A stretch of 60,000 bases of DNA, from the NCBI GenBank assembly GCA_037447655.1, contig JBBHKE010003283.1, positions 110,851 through 170,850 of the forward strand, written 5' to 3'. A model generated the notes under the pieces. That model was not told where the DNA came from and ran no database searches. It saw nothing but the letters and a program-made list of their open reading frames with translations. The translations under genes were made by a program, and so were the position numbers. Positions 9,703 through 22,757 of this stretch are shown here, one piece after another (the first letter of the stretch is position 1; each line of letters opens with the position of its first letter). The DNA is from Zygnema cylindricum (taxonomy: Eukaryota; Streptophyta; Zygnematophyceae; Zygnematales; Zygnemataceae).

Positions 9703-9713
9703 GTTATGGGCCC
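9703..9713 (+). promoter_or_regulatory. Resumed primer-binding site of family B, copy 1
   Basis: GTTATGGGCCC directly after element A. The first five bases are the right target duplication. With the GG at 3,297-3,298 the undisturbed site reads GGTTATGGGCCC, a 12-base match to the complement of the initiator tRNA-Met anticodon arm (GGGCCCAUAACC). The ATG at 9,706-9,708 is the Gag start. Confidence 0.78.
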
Positions 9714-10470
9714 ACACCCATGGCTACCCATTTTGGATGAATCAACCTTGCCCATATTTGACGGTTCTAAATATTACTATTGGAGGAGTATGATGGAAAG
9801 CTACTTCAGGTCGAGGAAGCTAAAGGATGTGTTGGATGGGACGTGTGCTGAATCATCGGTTCGATGGGAGGAGAATAATGACGAGTGTTTGCTGATTATC
9901 AAGCTATCTTTGAACGAGGAACTTGTAATGACTTACCTTGGTCTGGAAAGTGCTGCTGAATTATGAAAAAGCTTAGAATGTGTATATCAAAAGACTTCTT
10001 TATATCAGTGGATGAGTAATGTCACGAAAATAGTTGAGTATTAGTATGATGGAGGTAGTATGGTGAATTACTGTATTGGGTTACAAATATTGTTTGTAGA
10101 AAATGATATTGCAGGAGGAAACTTCACAAATACTCAAAAGACTTTCCTGTTAATGAAAGGATTACATAAGGAATACATGTGGGCTTTAGATAGATTAAAA
10201 AAAGTTGATAAAAATGATTGGAACTTACCTTTAGCAATCAGGTGTGGTTTAGAGGAAGAGGCCAATAACGAGGCTTTAAAGAATAGGGGGAATTTTCAAG
10301 GTGTCAAACCACAGTTTCAGAGAAATAAGAAAAGTTGTAAGGGAGAAAACTGTTTTTACAGTAATGATGTAGGGCATACTTTCAGGGTATGTCCGCTATA
10401 TAAAAGTGAATGTGTCGTAGGAACTTTCAGGAATGGATGGGATGATAATAAAGTTCGACCCCCTAAATGA
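9706..10470 (+). pseudogene. Family B Gag (UBN2-type), copy 1
   Basis: Starts MGPHPWLPILDESTLPIFDG and continues through KYYYWRSMMESYF, the copia Gag opening. The middle has MVNYCIGLQILFVENDI and MKGLHKEY. A damaged zinc knuckle, CFYSNDVGHTFRVC, has Ser for the second Cys. Stops at about 9,964 and 10,042 interrupt the frame; at the first of these, copy 2 still has a Trp codon. The product would package element RNA in a virus-like particle in an active element. The start codon overlaps the primer-binding site. Only the part from 10,060 to the zinc knuckle is still open as one frame. Confidence 0.8.
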
Positions 10471-10538
10471 ATGGATACACTTCCCATTGAAGAATTTGTA
10501 TACTTGCAGATTGAAACTATTTAAAACATGGAACATGA

Positions 10539-11042
10539 GAAAGGAAAAGGAGAAATTGTTATCACCGGAATGGATTAAAGAAAGAGGTGACAAAAAAAGA
10601 GTCAGTTTTTGTCACTTTTTCAAACGACAGATTGGTGAGTGATAAAAATGTGCAAGAGGAAGAGGTTATTGAAGTAAGAATATTAGGAGGAAGTGAAGGG
10701 GATTTGGAAGTTGAAACTGAAAATAATCTGCATGAGGAGATTAATACACTTAGAGAAGGAGAGAGGAAAAGTGTTCTGATAAATGGAGTAAGTGAAGAAG
10801 TTCATTATACGGAAGAAGGAGAGAGGAAAAGTGTTCAGAAAATTGGTGTAAGTAAAGAGGGTTATAATACGGAAGAAGAAAATAAAATTGAGATAATTGG
10901 AAAAACATCAAAATCTAGTAAGAAAATAAAAAAAAGTAGGATTCAAAGGATGAACTGTAGAAGAAACGTGTTCCGAAAGTGGTCAAAAGAAGACGGCGTG
11001 AAAAGTAACTTTGCGGAAGTGAATACCATTAAATTTAAGTAA
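10539..11042 (+). CDS. Family B second reading frame, charged protein of unknown role, copy 1
   Basis: An open stretch of about 165 codons without an in-frame ATG near its start. It is rich in Glu, Lys and Val and holds a 20-residue tandem repeat (EGERKSVLINGVSEEVHYTE, then a variant beginning EGERKSVQKIG). It ends in a basic stretch (KSSKKIKKSRIQRMNCRRNV). It overlaps another frame (10,433-10,642). The composition resembles the acidic linker between integrase and reverse transcriptase in copia elements, which would fit a large deletion of pol, but this is an inference. No catalytic motif is visible. It is identical in both B copies. Confidence 0.4.
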   Translation, partial: ERKRRNCYHRNGLKKEVTKKESVFVTFSNDRLVSDKNVQEEEVIEVRILGGSEGDLEVETENNLHEEINTLREGERKSVLINGVSEEVHYTEEGERKSVQKIGVSKEGYNTEEENKIEIIGKTSKSSKKIKKSRIQRMNCRRNVFRKWSKEDGVKSNFAEVNTIKFK

Positions 11043-11217
11043 TATTTGTGGAGTTTTGAATTTTTGGTTTATTTTGATTTTTCGAAATCAGTTGAGAAGG
11101 AGAGTTCTATTTTTGAAGACCTAGAAAGAGGCAGCGGGAGTAATGGTGTGTCTAGAAAGGACGCTTTTTGGGAGAGATAGCCGCAGGAAGCTGGAGCAGT
11201 GGAGACGTTGAACACAT

Positions 11218-11345
11218 CTTGCTGCGCTGCTATGTTGCTATGCGGCATTGCTATGCTGCCGTGTTGCTATCCGCCGTTGCTATGCTGCTATGCGGCGTTG
11301 CTATGATGCTATGCAGCGTTGCTATGCTGATATACTGCCCTTATG
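11218..11345 (+). repeat. GCTATG minisatellite in family B, copy 1
   Basis: Degenerate 18-bp units around GCGTTGCTATGCTGCTAT, repeated six to seven times, just after the coding part. Related GCTATGCTG words occur at the start of the B LTR. The array in copy 2 (14,367-14,494) differs by only a few bases. Confidence 0.7.
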
Positions 11346-11783
11346 TGACATCGCAATCATAACAGCTACCATGTTTTTATTTTTTTTCTGGATGTACAAA
11401 ACTAAATTTTTGGGGGAGTGTTGTTATTGAAAAGATAGTTTCGCAGTTGCCTTGCCTTTGACATTGCAATCATAGCAGCCACTCTGCTCTTTTTTTATTC
11501 TGGGTGCACGAAACTAAATTTTCGGGAGAGTGTTCGTTTTTGGAAAATGAGTTTTGTGCGTACGCGACGTTTCGTGCGTACACAATGTTCCGTGAGTACA
11601 GTGCGTGGTTTATATTTGTTATAATATCTGGATTTACGGTGGAGGTTTGAAAGGATATGCAAATTGGGGGGAGTAATGATACTAACTGTTTTGGGATGTA
11701 ATTATTTGAGTGACGGTTGAACAAAAGGAAATAAGGGAGGAGTGTGAACTCAGTGGCTGAGAGAGTCTAAAGGTTTGGGGGAG

Positions 11784-12851
11784 TGTTGGTTTTTGGAAAC
11801 CTTTAGTTCTCTCTGTATCACATTGCTATACTGCCATGCTGCGCTGGTCACACCGCAACCATAGCAACATGTATGGAAAAGAAATTGTGCGTCCATGCTG
11901 CGCTGGTCACATCGCGTTATAACAGCTTGCGTACTAGGTATTAAGAGTATTCGAACGTACGGAATTGGACTTCAAGTGACGCGAAGAAACATAGACGAAA
12001 GTGCGGAATGTGTTGGAGAAATGGACGGCGGATCGCGAAACGATCCGATGATTAATATTCGAAATGAGTTAAATTGTACGTCGGCTGTACGAAACATAAT
12101 ACGACAGTCGAACATGTGATGAATTTGACGCCACCAGAGCTATGGACGGCGGCGCCGTCAGTTTGGTGAGGGACGCGAAATCACGTCCATCTTATGATAT
12201 TTATTTTGGACGGTCCTGATTCGTTTGACTGAATTCGTAAGACTTGTAAATATTTAACAATGTTTGTCCTGTGTATTAATTATTTATGTAGATCTCTGGT
12301 ACACTCATATAAATAGAGGTATTTGATTGATTACGTACGGCTGGTATGCCTCCGTAAAGTTAGTATTAAGCTGTAGTGTATATTTGTAGGACTTAGTCAT
12401 TTTTAGACTAAGGAACAGGAACTTTTTTGGACAGAAACTGTTTTTGCTCCTTTTTGGTAATTTCATCTGAGAAGTGCTCTCGGTTGTATAAGCAGAATTA
12501 TCTGAAATTTTGCATGTGTGTTCCTATTTGTATTGGAAATATTGTGGCAAATTTTCATACCTATTGTGTGTCTAATTTGCTTGGGACGTCATTGTGAAGC
12601 TGGTCAGATTTATCAAAGTTCTGGCAGGCTGTTTTTCTGCAACTTTGACTGGGTGATGTGGGAATTCTGGTTAGTATATTTATATGAGAACTTGTGGAAA
12701 AACTAAGTGGCCTAGGAACTATCTTCTTGTGTAGTTTCAGCTTGGTTTGGTAATTTTGTAGAATTCTGAGTGGAATCAAAGTAGGTTGTTTTGGGGTAGT
12801 CTGTGGTGCTTCCGAGTGTACATTCATGGCTGAAAATGGCTATGAACAATA
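11784..12851 (+). repeat. LTR B2 (middle LTR)
   Basis: 1,068 bp from TGTTGGTTTTTGG to GAACAATA, where the final CA has become TA. It is preceded by the purine-rich AAAGGTTTGGGGGAG, a polypurine tract. A TATA box, TATAAATAG, lies at 12,308-12,316. It is followed by GGTTATAGGCCC, a primer site with one change that also destroys the Gag ATG. Confidence 0.88.
12308..12316 (+). promoter_or_regulatory. TATA box of LTR B2
   Basis: TATAAATAG in the LTR, followed by a GAGGTATTTGATTG stretch where transcription would start. The equivalent in LTR B3 is at 15,457-15,465. This fits a Pol II promoter in the LTR. Confidence 0.55.
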
Positions 12852-12857
12852 GGTTAT

Positions 12858-13619
12858 AGGCCCACACCCATGGCTACCCATTTTGGATGAATCAACCTTG
12901 CCCCTATTTGACGGTTTTTAATATTACTATTGGAGGAGTATTATTGAAATCTACTTCAGGTCGAGGAAGCTAATGGATGTGGTGGATGGGACGTGTGCTG
13001 AATCATCGGTTGGATGGGAGGAGAAAAATGACGAGTGTTTGCTGATTACCAAACTATCCTTGAACAAGGAACTTGTAATGACTTACCCTTGTCTAGAAAG
13101 TGCTGTTGAATTATGGAAGAGCTTAGAATGTGTATATCAAAAGACTTTTGTATATCACCGGATGAGTAATGTCATGAAAATAGTTGAGTATAAGTATGAT
13201 GGAGGTAGTATGGTGAATTACTGTATTGGGTTACAAATATTGTTTGTAGAAAATGATATTGTAGAAGGAAACTTCACAAATACTTAAAAGGCTTTTTTTT
13301 AATGAAAGGATTACCTAAGGAATATAGGTGTGCTTTAGATAGATTAAAACAAGTTGATAAAAAGGATTGGAACTTACCTTTAGCAATCAGGTGTGTCTTA
13401 GAGGAAGAGGCCAATAACGAGGCTTTAAAGAATAGGGGGAATTTTCAAGGTGTCAAACCACAGTTTCAGAGAAATAAGAAAAGTTGTAAGGGAGAAAACT
13501 GTTTTTACAGTAATGATGTAGGGCATACTTTCAGGGTATGTCCGCTATATAAAAGTGAATGTGTCGTAGGAACTTTCAGGAATGGATGGGATGATAATAA
13601 AGTTCGACCCCCTAAATGA
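12858..13619 (+). pseudogene. Family B Gag, copy 2
   Basis: Same protein as copy 1, again ending at the damaged CFYSNDVGHTFRVC zinc knuckle. The start codon is ATA instead of ATG through the primer-site change. The frame is open from 12,973 to 13,287 (MDVVDGTCAESSVGWEEKND and onward), then broken by a stop and a frame change at about 13,287-13,302 (an extended T run), and open again to 13,619. Unlike copy 1, the ELWKSLECVY segment keeps its Trp codon. Confidence 0.78.
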
Positions 13620-13687
13620 ATGGATACACTTCCCATTGAAGAATTTGTATACTTGCAGATTGAAACTATTTAAAACATGGAACATGA

Positions 13688-14191
13688 GAAAGGAAAAGGA
13701 GAAATTGTTATCACCGGAATGGATTAAAGAAAGAGGTGACAAAAAAAGAGTCAGTTTTTGTCACTTTTTCAAACGACAGATTGGTGAGTGATAAAAATGT
13801 GCAAGAGGAAGAGGTTATTGAAGTAAGAATATTAGGAGGAAGTGAAGGGGATTTGGAAGTTGAAACTGAAAATAATCTGCATGAGGAGATTAATACACTT
13901 AGAGAAGGAGAGAGGAAAAGTGTTCTGATAAATGGAGTAAGTGAAGAAGTTCATTATACGGAAGAAGGAGAGAGGAAAAGTGTTCAGAAAATTGGTGTAA
14001 GTAAAGAGGGTTATAATACGGAAGAAGAAAATAAAATTGAGATAATTGGAAAAACATCAAAATCTAGTAAGAAAATAAAAAAAAGTAGGATTCAAAGGAT
14101 GAACTGTAGAAGAAACGTGTTCCGAAAGTGGTCAAAAGAAGACGGCGTGAAAAGTAACTTTGCGGAAGTGAATACCATTAAATTTAAGTAA
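13688..14191 (+). CDS. Family B second reading frame, copy 2
   Basis: Identical in sequence to the frame at 10,539-11,042, including the 20-residue tandem repeat and basic C-terminus, and again without an ATG. The lack of any change here, against clear divergence of the neighbouring Gag, belongs to the near-identical block described in the findings. Function unknown. Confidence 0.4.
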   Translation, partial: ERKRRNCYHRNGLKKEVTKKESVFVTFSNDRLVSDKNVQEEEVIEVRILGGSEGDLEVETENNLHEEINTLREGERKSVLINGVSEEVHYTEEGERKSVQKIGVSKEGYNTEEENKIEIIGKTSKSSKKIKKSRIQRMNCRRNVFRKWSKEDGVKSNFAEVNTIKFK

Positions 14192-14366
14192 TATTTGTGG
14201 AGTTTTGAATTTTTGGTTTATTTTGATTTTTCGAAATCAGTTGAGAAGGAGAGTTCTATTTTTGAAGACCTAGAAAGAGGCAGCGGGAGTAATGGTGTGT
14301 CTAGAAAGGACGCTTTTTGGGAGAGATAGCCGCAGGAAGCTGGAGCAGTGGAGACGTTGAACACAT

Positions 14367-14494
14367 CTTGCTGCGCTGCTATGTTGCTATGCGGCATTGC
14401 TATGCTGCCGTGTTGCTATCCAACGTTGTTATGCTACTATGCGGCGTTGCTATGATGTTATGCAGCGTTGCTATGCTGATATACTGCCCTTATG
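14367..14494 (+). repeat. GCTATG minisatellite in family B, copy 2
   Basis: Counterpart of the array at 11,218-11,345. It differs by a few substitutions, for example CCAACGTTGTTATGCTACTAT for CCGCCGTTGCTATGCTGCTAT. These are among the only differences in the 2.1-kb block. Confidence 0.7.
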
Positions 14495-14932
14495 TGACAT
14501 CGCAATCATAACAGCTACCATGTTTTTATTTTTTTTCTGGATGTACAAAACTAAATTTTTGGGGGAGTGTTGTTATTGAAAAGATAGTTTCGCAGTTGCC
14601 TTGCCTTTGACATTGCAATCATAGCAGCCACTCTGCTCTTTTTTTATTCTGGGTGCACGAAACTAAATTTTCGGGAGAGTGTTCGTTTTTGGAAAATGAG
14701 TTTTGTGCGTACGCGACGTTTCGTGCGTACACAATGTTCCGTGAGTACAGTGCGTGGTTTATATTTGTTATAATATCTGGATTTACGGTGGAGGTTTGAA
14801 AGGATATGCAAATTGGGGGGAGTAATGATACTAACTGTTTTGGGATGTAATTATTTGAGTGACGGTTGAACAAAAGGAAATAAGGGAGGAGTGTGAACTC
14901 AGTGGCTGAGAGAGTCTAAAGGTTTGGGGGAG

Positions 14933-16031
14933 TGTTGGTTTTTGGAAACCTTTAGTTCTCTCTGTATCACATTGCTATACTGCCATGCTGCGCTGGTCAC
15001 ACCGCAACCATAGCAACATGTATGGAAAAGAAATTGTGCGTCCATGCTGCGCTGGTCACATCGCGTTATAACAGCTTGCGTACTAGGTATTAAGAGTATT
15101 CGAACGTACGGAATTGGACTTCAAGTGACGCGAAGAAACATAGACGAAAGTGCGGAATGTGTTGGAGAAATGGACGGCGGATCGCGAAACGATCCGATGA
15201 TTAATATTCGAAATGAGTTAAATTGTACGTCGGCTGTACGAAACATAATACGACAGTCGAACATGTGATGAATTTGACGCCACCAGAGCTATGGACGGCG
15301 GCGCCGTCAGTTTGGTGAGGGACGCGAAATCACGTCCATCTTATGATATTTATTCTGGACGGTCCTGATTCGTTTGACTGAATTCGTAAGACTTGTAAAT
15401 ATTTAACAATGTTTGTCCTGTGTATTAATTATTTATGTAGATCTCTGGTACACTCATATAAATAGAGGTATTTGATTGATTACGTCGGTGGTATGCCTCA
15501 AGTAGTTAGTATTAAGTAGTGTATATTTGTAGGACTGAATATGTAGACTTAGGAACTTTTGAATAAACTGCTTTTGTTCTTTTGGGAATTTCATCGAGAA
15601 TTGGTCTTAGCTGTTTGAACCATCTAAAATTTTGCATGTGTGTTCCTCCTTGTATTGAAAATATTGTGGCAAATTTGAAGACCTATTGTACGTCTGATTT
15701 TCTTGGGGCTTCATTGTGAAGTTGGTCAGATTTATCAAAGTTCTGGCAGGCTGTTTTTCTGCAACTTTGGCAGGCTTTTTTTCTGCAACTTTGGCAGGTT
15801 GTTTTTCTGCAACTTTGATTGGGTGTTGTGATAATTCTGTTTGGTATTGTTATATGGAAATTGGTGGGAGTACTTAATGGCTTAGGAAATATCTGGTTGA
15901 GTAGTTTAAGCTTGGTTTGGTTATTCTCTATAATTCTGAGTGGAATCAAAGTAGGCTGTTTTGGGGTAGTCTGTGGTGCTTTCGAGGGTACATTAATGGC
16001 TGAAAATGGCTATGATTGGCTATGAACAACA
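14933..16031 (+). repeat. LTR B3 (3' LTR)
   Basis: 1,099 bp. Its first ~550 bp are nearly identical to LTR B2, but from about 15,485 the two differ by many substitutions and indels. It contains three tandem copies of a 23-25-bp unit TTTTTCTGCAACTTTGGCAGG (15,745-15,815), where B1 and B2 have one. It ends GAACAACA, then GGAGG. TATA box TATAAATAG at 15,457-15,465. Confidence 0.87.
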
Positions 16032-16630
16032 GGAGGTACAGGAATTGGGAGTGGGAGAGGGAGAGGGATTAAGAGTGGGAGTGGGAGAAGAAGAGGGAGA
16101 GGGAAGGGAGAGGGTGAGGGAGTGAGAGCGAGAGAGGGGGAGGAAAAAAGAGGGAAAAGGAGAAGGTAAGGGAGAGGAATAGGATGAGTGAGAGGTAAAG
16201 GAGAAAGAGAAGGAAAAAGAGAGGGAGAGGGAGAGGGAGAGGGAGAGGGAGAGGGAGAGTGTTTGGAGAGGAAGAGGGTGGGGGAGAGGGAGAGAGAGTG
16301 GGAGAGGTAATAAAAAGGTAGAGAGATTGGGAGTGGGAGAGAGAGGGATTAACAGTGAGAGTGGGAGAGGGAGAGGGAGAAAAGAAGGGAAAGGGAATGA
16401 GAGGGGGAGAGGTAGATAGAGAGCAATAGAGAACAAGAGAGGGAGAACAAAAGGGAGAGAGTGAGCAAGAGATGTGGATAGAGAGTTAGAGGGAGAAGGG
16501 TGTTTATAAAAAGAGAGGAATAAAAAGAGAGGGAGAGGGAAGAGAGATGGAAAGGGAGATGGGGGAAAGAGAGGGAGAGCATAAAGGATTGGGGGAGGGG
16601 GAGAGAGTGGGAGAGGGACAGGGAGAGAAA
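16032..16630 (+). repeat. GGGAGA-type purine tract
   Basis: Almost pure A/G on the plus strand: GGGAGAGGGAGAGGG words with occasional TTAAGAGTGGGAGTG and GTGTTTGGAGAGG interruptions. Long open frames here on both strands are low-complexity artefacts. Confidence 0.85.
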
Positions 16631-16777
16631 TTGAAAAATCGTGAGGAAACGGTATTACTTGACGGGGGAAGTTTGTTGCCTGATGCGATAATTGCCCAAA
16701 ACGATATGGATACTATTGTCCTTACGAGGGGACAAGTACCAAAGAAAATGTGGACTAGTTTCGACAAAAAATACTAG
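16631..16777 (+). pseudogene. Short coding-like remnant between purine and pyrimidine tracts
   Basis: Reads LLDGGSLLPDAIIAQNDMD, then TIVLTRGQVPKKMWTSFDKKY before a stop. The composition is that of a normal protein, unlike the tracts around it. The end (MWTSFDKKY) resembles the W..L...Y segment of copia-type Gag, which would make it a retroelement fragment, but the match is too short to be sure. It is followed by about 100 bp of AT-rich DNA with no feature. Confidence 0.3.
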
Positions 16778-16879
16778 TAGTTGAGTAATCAATTGGATAA
16801 TTGAAGATTTCCATTAAAATGAGGGAAAAATAAAAAGTTGGAGGACAATCTTAAAACTTTTGGAACATTTTTCTGGAGT

Positions 16880-19800
<2,921 letters not shown>

Positions 19801-20043
19801 TTTTCTTTTTTTATTATATACTGTTATCTTACTTATTTTCTACTTTGGTCTCATCTTTTTTTTTCTTTTTTTTACAATAGAATATATTAAAGCAAAAAAA
19901 TGTTGTTTTAACAAAAAATAAACCTTGAATAGATGAACGATACGTTGAGAGCTTTGTTTTTTTTAAGGTTTGGCTCTTGATGTATTGTTGTCATGAAAGC
20001 ACTTCCTGGTATTAGACGCAACGAAGGTGTTTAGATCACCTAA

Positions 20044-20244
20044 ATGGAGGATCTTTGTCGATTTGAGAAATTTAGTATGAAAATTTCCACCAACATCTTA
20101 CGTATCATTGCACTTGACAACATTCACGAAACGAGTTTCGAATATGGTTACGAGTTCCGTGACAAAGCGGGTCACAATATAAAGTTGAAAAGTTCAAAAT
20201 GGCAAGTAGAATGTTTCTTAAAAAAACACAAATTTTTTGCATGA
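20044..20244 (+). CDS. Unrecognised short open frame
   Basis: A 66-codon ATG frame beginning MEDLCRFEKFSMKISTNILR and ending LKKHKFFA. The amino-acid mix is protein-like and the block lies between the CT satellite and AT-rich repeats. I recognise no family. It could be one exon of a lost gene or chance. Confidence 0.2.
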   Translation: MEDLCRFEKFSMKISTNILRIIALDNIHETSFEYGYEFRDKAGHNIKLKSSKWQVECFLKKHKFFA

Positions 20245-20249
20245 TTGCA

Positions 20250-21450
20250 CAGTAAATACTTTAATGTACATCGTGAATAGCTATTAATGTTAAAAAATAT
20301 CTACACCGTGAATTGCTCTTAGTGTAAAAAATAATAATTAGTGTTATTAACTCTAATTCGAGTTTTTAGCATTTTTAATAAAACCTTTTACTCTAATCTA
20401 TCCATAACTCTAATTTGGGTTTGTTATCGTACAATTTTTCTACGATAAAGATACTTGCACTAATATAGGTACGAGTACAAATTTGACAACATCTTTGCAT
20501 CATTATAAAGTTTGCCCGCGTTGGTTTGCAAAAAACGCAAGTAATCGTTAACGTTAAAAAATTGATAAATGCTACTTTGATTTGGTTTCATATTCTATAA
20601 CTTTTGAATCTTTTACATTGCTAAATGTTGTTCTCTTTTTTGTTAAATAAATTACATTAATATAGTTCATTAACTTTAATAAAGTTGTCGTTGACCTGGT
20701 TAATTAGTGTAATTTTACATTAATATGGTTTGTTAACTCTAATAAGGTGACTTTCGGCTATTTCAGTAGAGTAAATTTCCTTTAATACAATTTTTAACTA
20801 CAATATGGTTGCGTTTCAAAAGAAAAAATCAAAAATATACCATTTATTAGAGTTAATGTTATCACTGTACCGTGAATCATTATTAGCGTTAAAATATATT
20901 TAGTATTTAAAAATAATTAGACTTATAAATTCTAATTTGGGTTTTTAAGATTTTTCAAAATACAATTTACTCTAATTTATCCATAACTCTAATTTGGGTT
21001 TTTTCCAAAATAATTTATACGTGATCAAGATTCTTACACTAAAATAGATACTAGTAAAAAACTTGTGAAACCGTAATCTTCGTGTAATTGTAACGTCTTT
21101 TCGCGGTTTGCGAAAACGTAGTGAAACGTCAACGCTAAAAAATGATACATGTTTTTTTTAATTTACACCGTGAATCGCTATTAGCGTCATGAAATAAATA
21201 GCGTCAAAAATCAATTAGAGTTTTAACGCAACTTGGGAATTATATTTTTTTTAGAAAAAAAGTTAATTCTTATTTATCATTAACTCTAATTTGTAATTTT
21301 CCTTGTAATAATTGTCAGCGGATAATATCTTCACACTAAAATATGTGCACGTGCAAAAATCGCTGAAATCATACGCCGTCGGGTAATTCTTACATCCGTA
21401 CGTGCCGGATTTTTTTCACGCAGGTGCATGTTAACGCGTCACTGGGAATT
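20250..21450 (+). repeat. AT-rich tandem repeat with AGCGTTAA and AACTCTAATT words
   Basis: Three diverged copies of a unit of roughly 290 bp or more start near 20,300, 20,870 and 21,165. Each runs: CACCGTGAATCG, then ATTAGCGTTAAAA, then TAACTCTAATTTGGG, then a TTACACTAAAATA segment, then a GC-richer GCGCGTTTTGC-like segment, then CGTTAACG. No gene is visible. Confidence 0.6.
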
Positions 21451-21519
21451 GTGTAACTTTTAATCAGGTATGTTATCTGTAAGTATAAATTTGGAACTGA
21501 CTGCGCTACACTGTTACGT

Positions 21520-21860
21520 CCAAAAATAACGTCGCCTATTCGTCGCTTTTTGTAAAAATTACACTAATAATGTCTTTTAACTCTAATTACGTCGCGTGGA
21601 ATGTTCTTATTAGAGGTTATTAATGTTAATATGTGTTTTAAAATGATTGCTCTTCGGTGGCAGCACTTCCAAATATAACACGTCCAAAAATGACGTCGCC
21701 TGTTCGTCTCTTTTTATAAAAAATGCACTAATAATGTCTTTTAACTCTAATTACGTCGCGTTGAATGTTCTTATTAGAGGTTTTTAACGTTAATATGTGT
21801 CTTAACTCTAAAATGATTGCTCTTCGGTGGTATCACTTCCAAATATAACAGGTATTAGCG
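21520..21860 (+). repeat. Tandem duplication, ~155 bp x 2
   Basis: The unit starting ACGTCCAAAAATAACGTCGCC and ending CTTCGGTGG..CACTTCCAAATATAAC is present twice (about 21,524-21,680 and 21,681-21,852) with few changes. It is followed by two short CATTTCCAAAAATAAC remnants. It shares AACTCTAATTACG words with the preceding repeat. Confidence 0.75.
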
Positions 21861-22099
21861 TTAGCATTTCCAAAAATAACACGTATTAGCGTTAATGTTA
21901 ACCCTAAATGAGTCGGTTATATACGAAAATTTGATAGATCATCAGTAACTCATCAGATGATTGATCACTCAACATTACTTGTGGCAAAATTTTAATCCAC
22001 GTAAAAATAATGGCTAGAAATTGTCCTAGATGACATAACACCAACCGCTTCTCTTTAGCAGCGCCCATTCCAAAAAAGATCTGGACATCCATTAATCTG

Positions 22100-22290
22100 C
22101 AGCGTTTCTTTGGTCCTTTCACCAAATACTGTGTCGCCTACCACGGGCGTGTTTTCCTATTGTAACCCGTGCTCATTTTTACCCATTGCAACGTTTTTAT
22201 GGTCCTTTCACCAAATATTGTGTTGCATACCACGTTCGTGTTTTCCCATTGTAACCCACGGTCATTTTTTCCCATTTCCCGCTTTTATTG
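22100..22290 (+). repeat. Tandem duplication, ~90 bp x 2
   Basis: The unit TGGTCCTTTCACCAAATA, then GTGTTTTCCYATTGTAACCC, then TTTTTMCCCATT is present twice in a row (from about 22,110 and 22,199). No coding meaning seen. Confidence 0.75.
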
Positions 22291-22591
22291 TGAGGTTGTA
22301 AAAAATATGCAACGTCCAAAATTTAAACGAAATATTAAAAGTTGAATTTCGAATACAGGCAAGTTTGAAAAACGTTTCCCGCATTTTCTTCGTTTTAGGG
22401 TCTTCTTCTTTGCTCTATATATTTGTCTTTATGGACAGTCATGTCACAACCTATTCACCTTTTGTAATTGTCTTTGCTATTATCCATACTTTTCTTTGTT
22501 TCGCATTCATTTTTAACCTCAACTGTCATTTTTTATTTTTTACTTATATGTGGTCAATCTTTACTTTGTTCGGGAATTATATTGCTAGAAA

Positions 22592-22757
22592 CCTCGGAAG
22601 TGTTCGTGTCCCTCAATCCCCAATTGGCACGGACTTTGGGAGGAGCAACATCCGCGATTTGGACGAGACGCAAATACCAAAGGGCGTGGAAGAATTAACG
22701 TACGAGGGGCCTATTGAGGAAGAAACTCCGATCGGAGATGTTGACGCAGTGTTGTAA
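22592..22757 (+). CDS. Possible exon, unrecognised acidic segment
   Basis: After a splice-acceptor-like TATATTGCTAG the frame reads RVPQSPIGTDFGRSNIRDLD and continues with VEELTYEGPIEEETPIGD to a stop at 22,757. The part before it (22,365-22,590) reads as a hydrophobic stretch without an ATG and is probably intron or intergenic DNA. It is rich in Pro, Glu and Asp. I recognise no family. It may belong to the same lost gene or element as the block at 25.3 kb, but nothing proves it. Confidence 0.2.

Larger units (their letters stand above)
2232..16031 (+). mobile_element. Family B gag-only LTR retrotransposon, tandem LTR-int-LTR-int-LTR
   Basis: Three related LTRs (2,232-3,296; 11,784-12,851; 14,933-16,031) alternate with two internal regions of about 2.08 kb. 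The first internal region is interrupted near its start by element A (3,303-9,702). Each LTR starts TGTTGGTTTTTGGAAACC and ends GAACAACA (GAACAATA in the middle one). Flanks are CGAGG and GGAGG, a possible 5-bp duplication with one mismatch. The internal regions encode a copia-type Gag (UBN2-like) and a short charged reading frame; no protease, integrase, reverse transcriptase or RNase H is visible. This matches what is known of non-autonomous TR-GAG-like elements. The tandem form suggests unequal LTR-LTR recombination. Confidence 0.82.
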
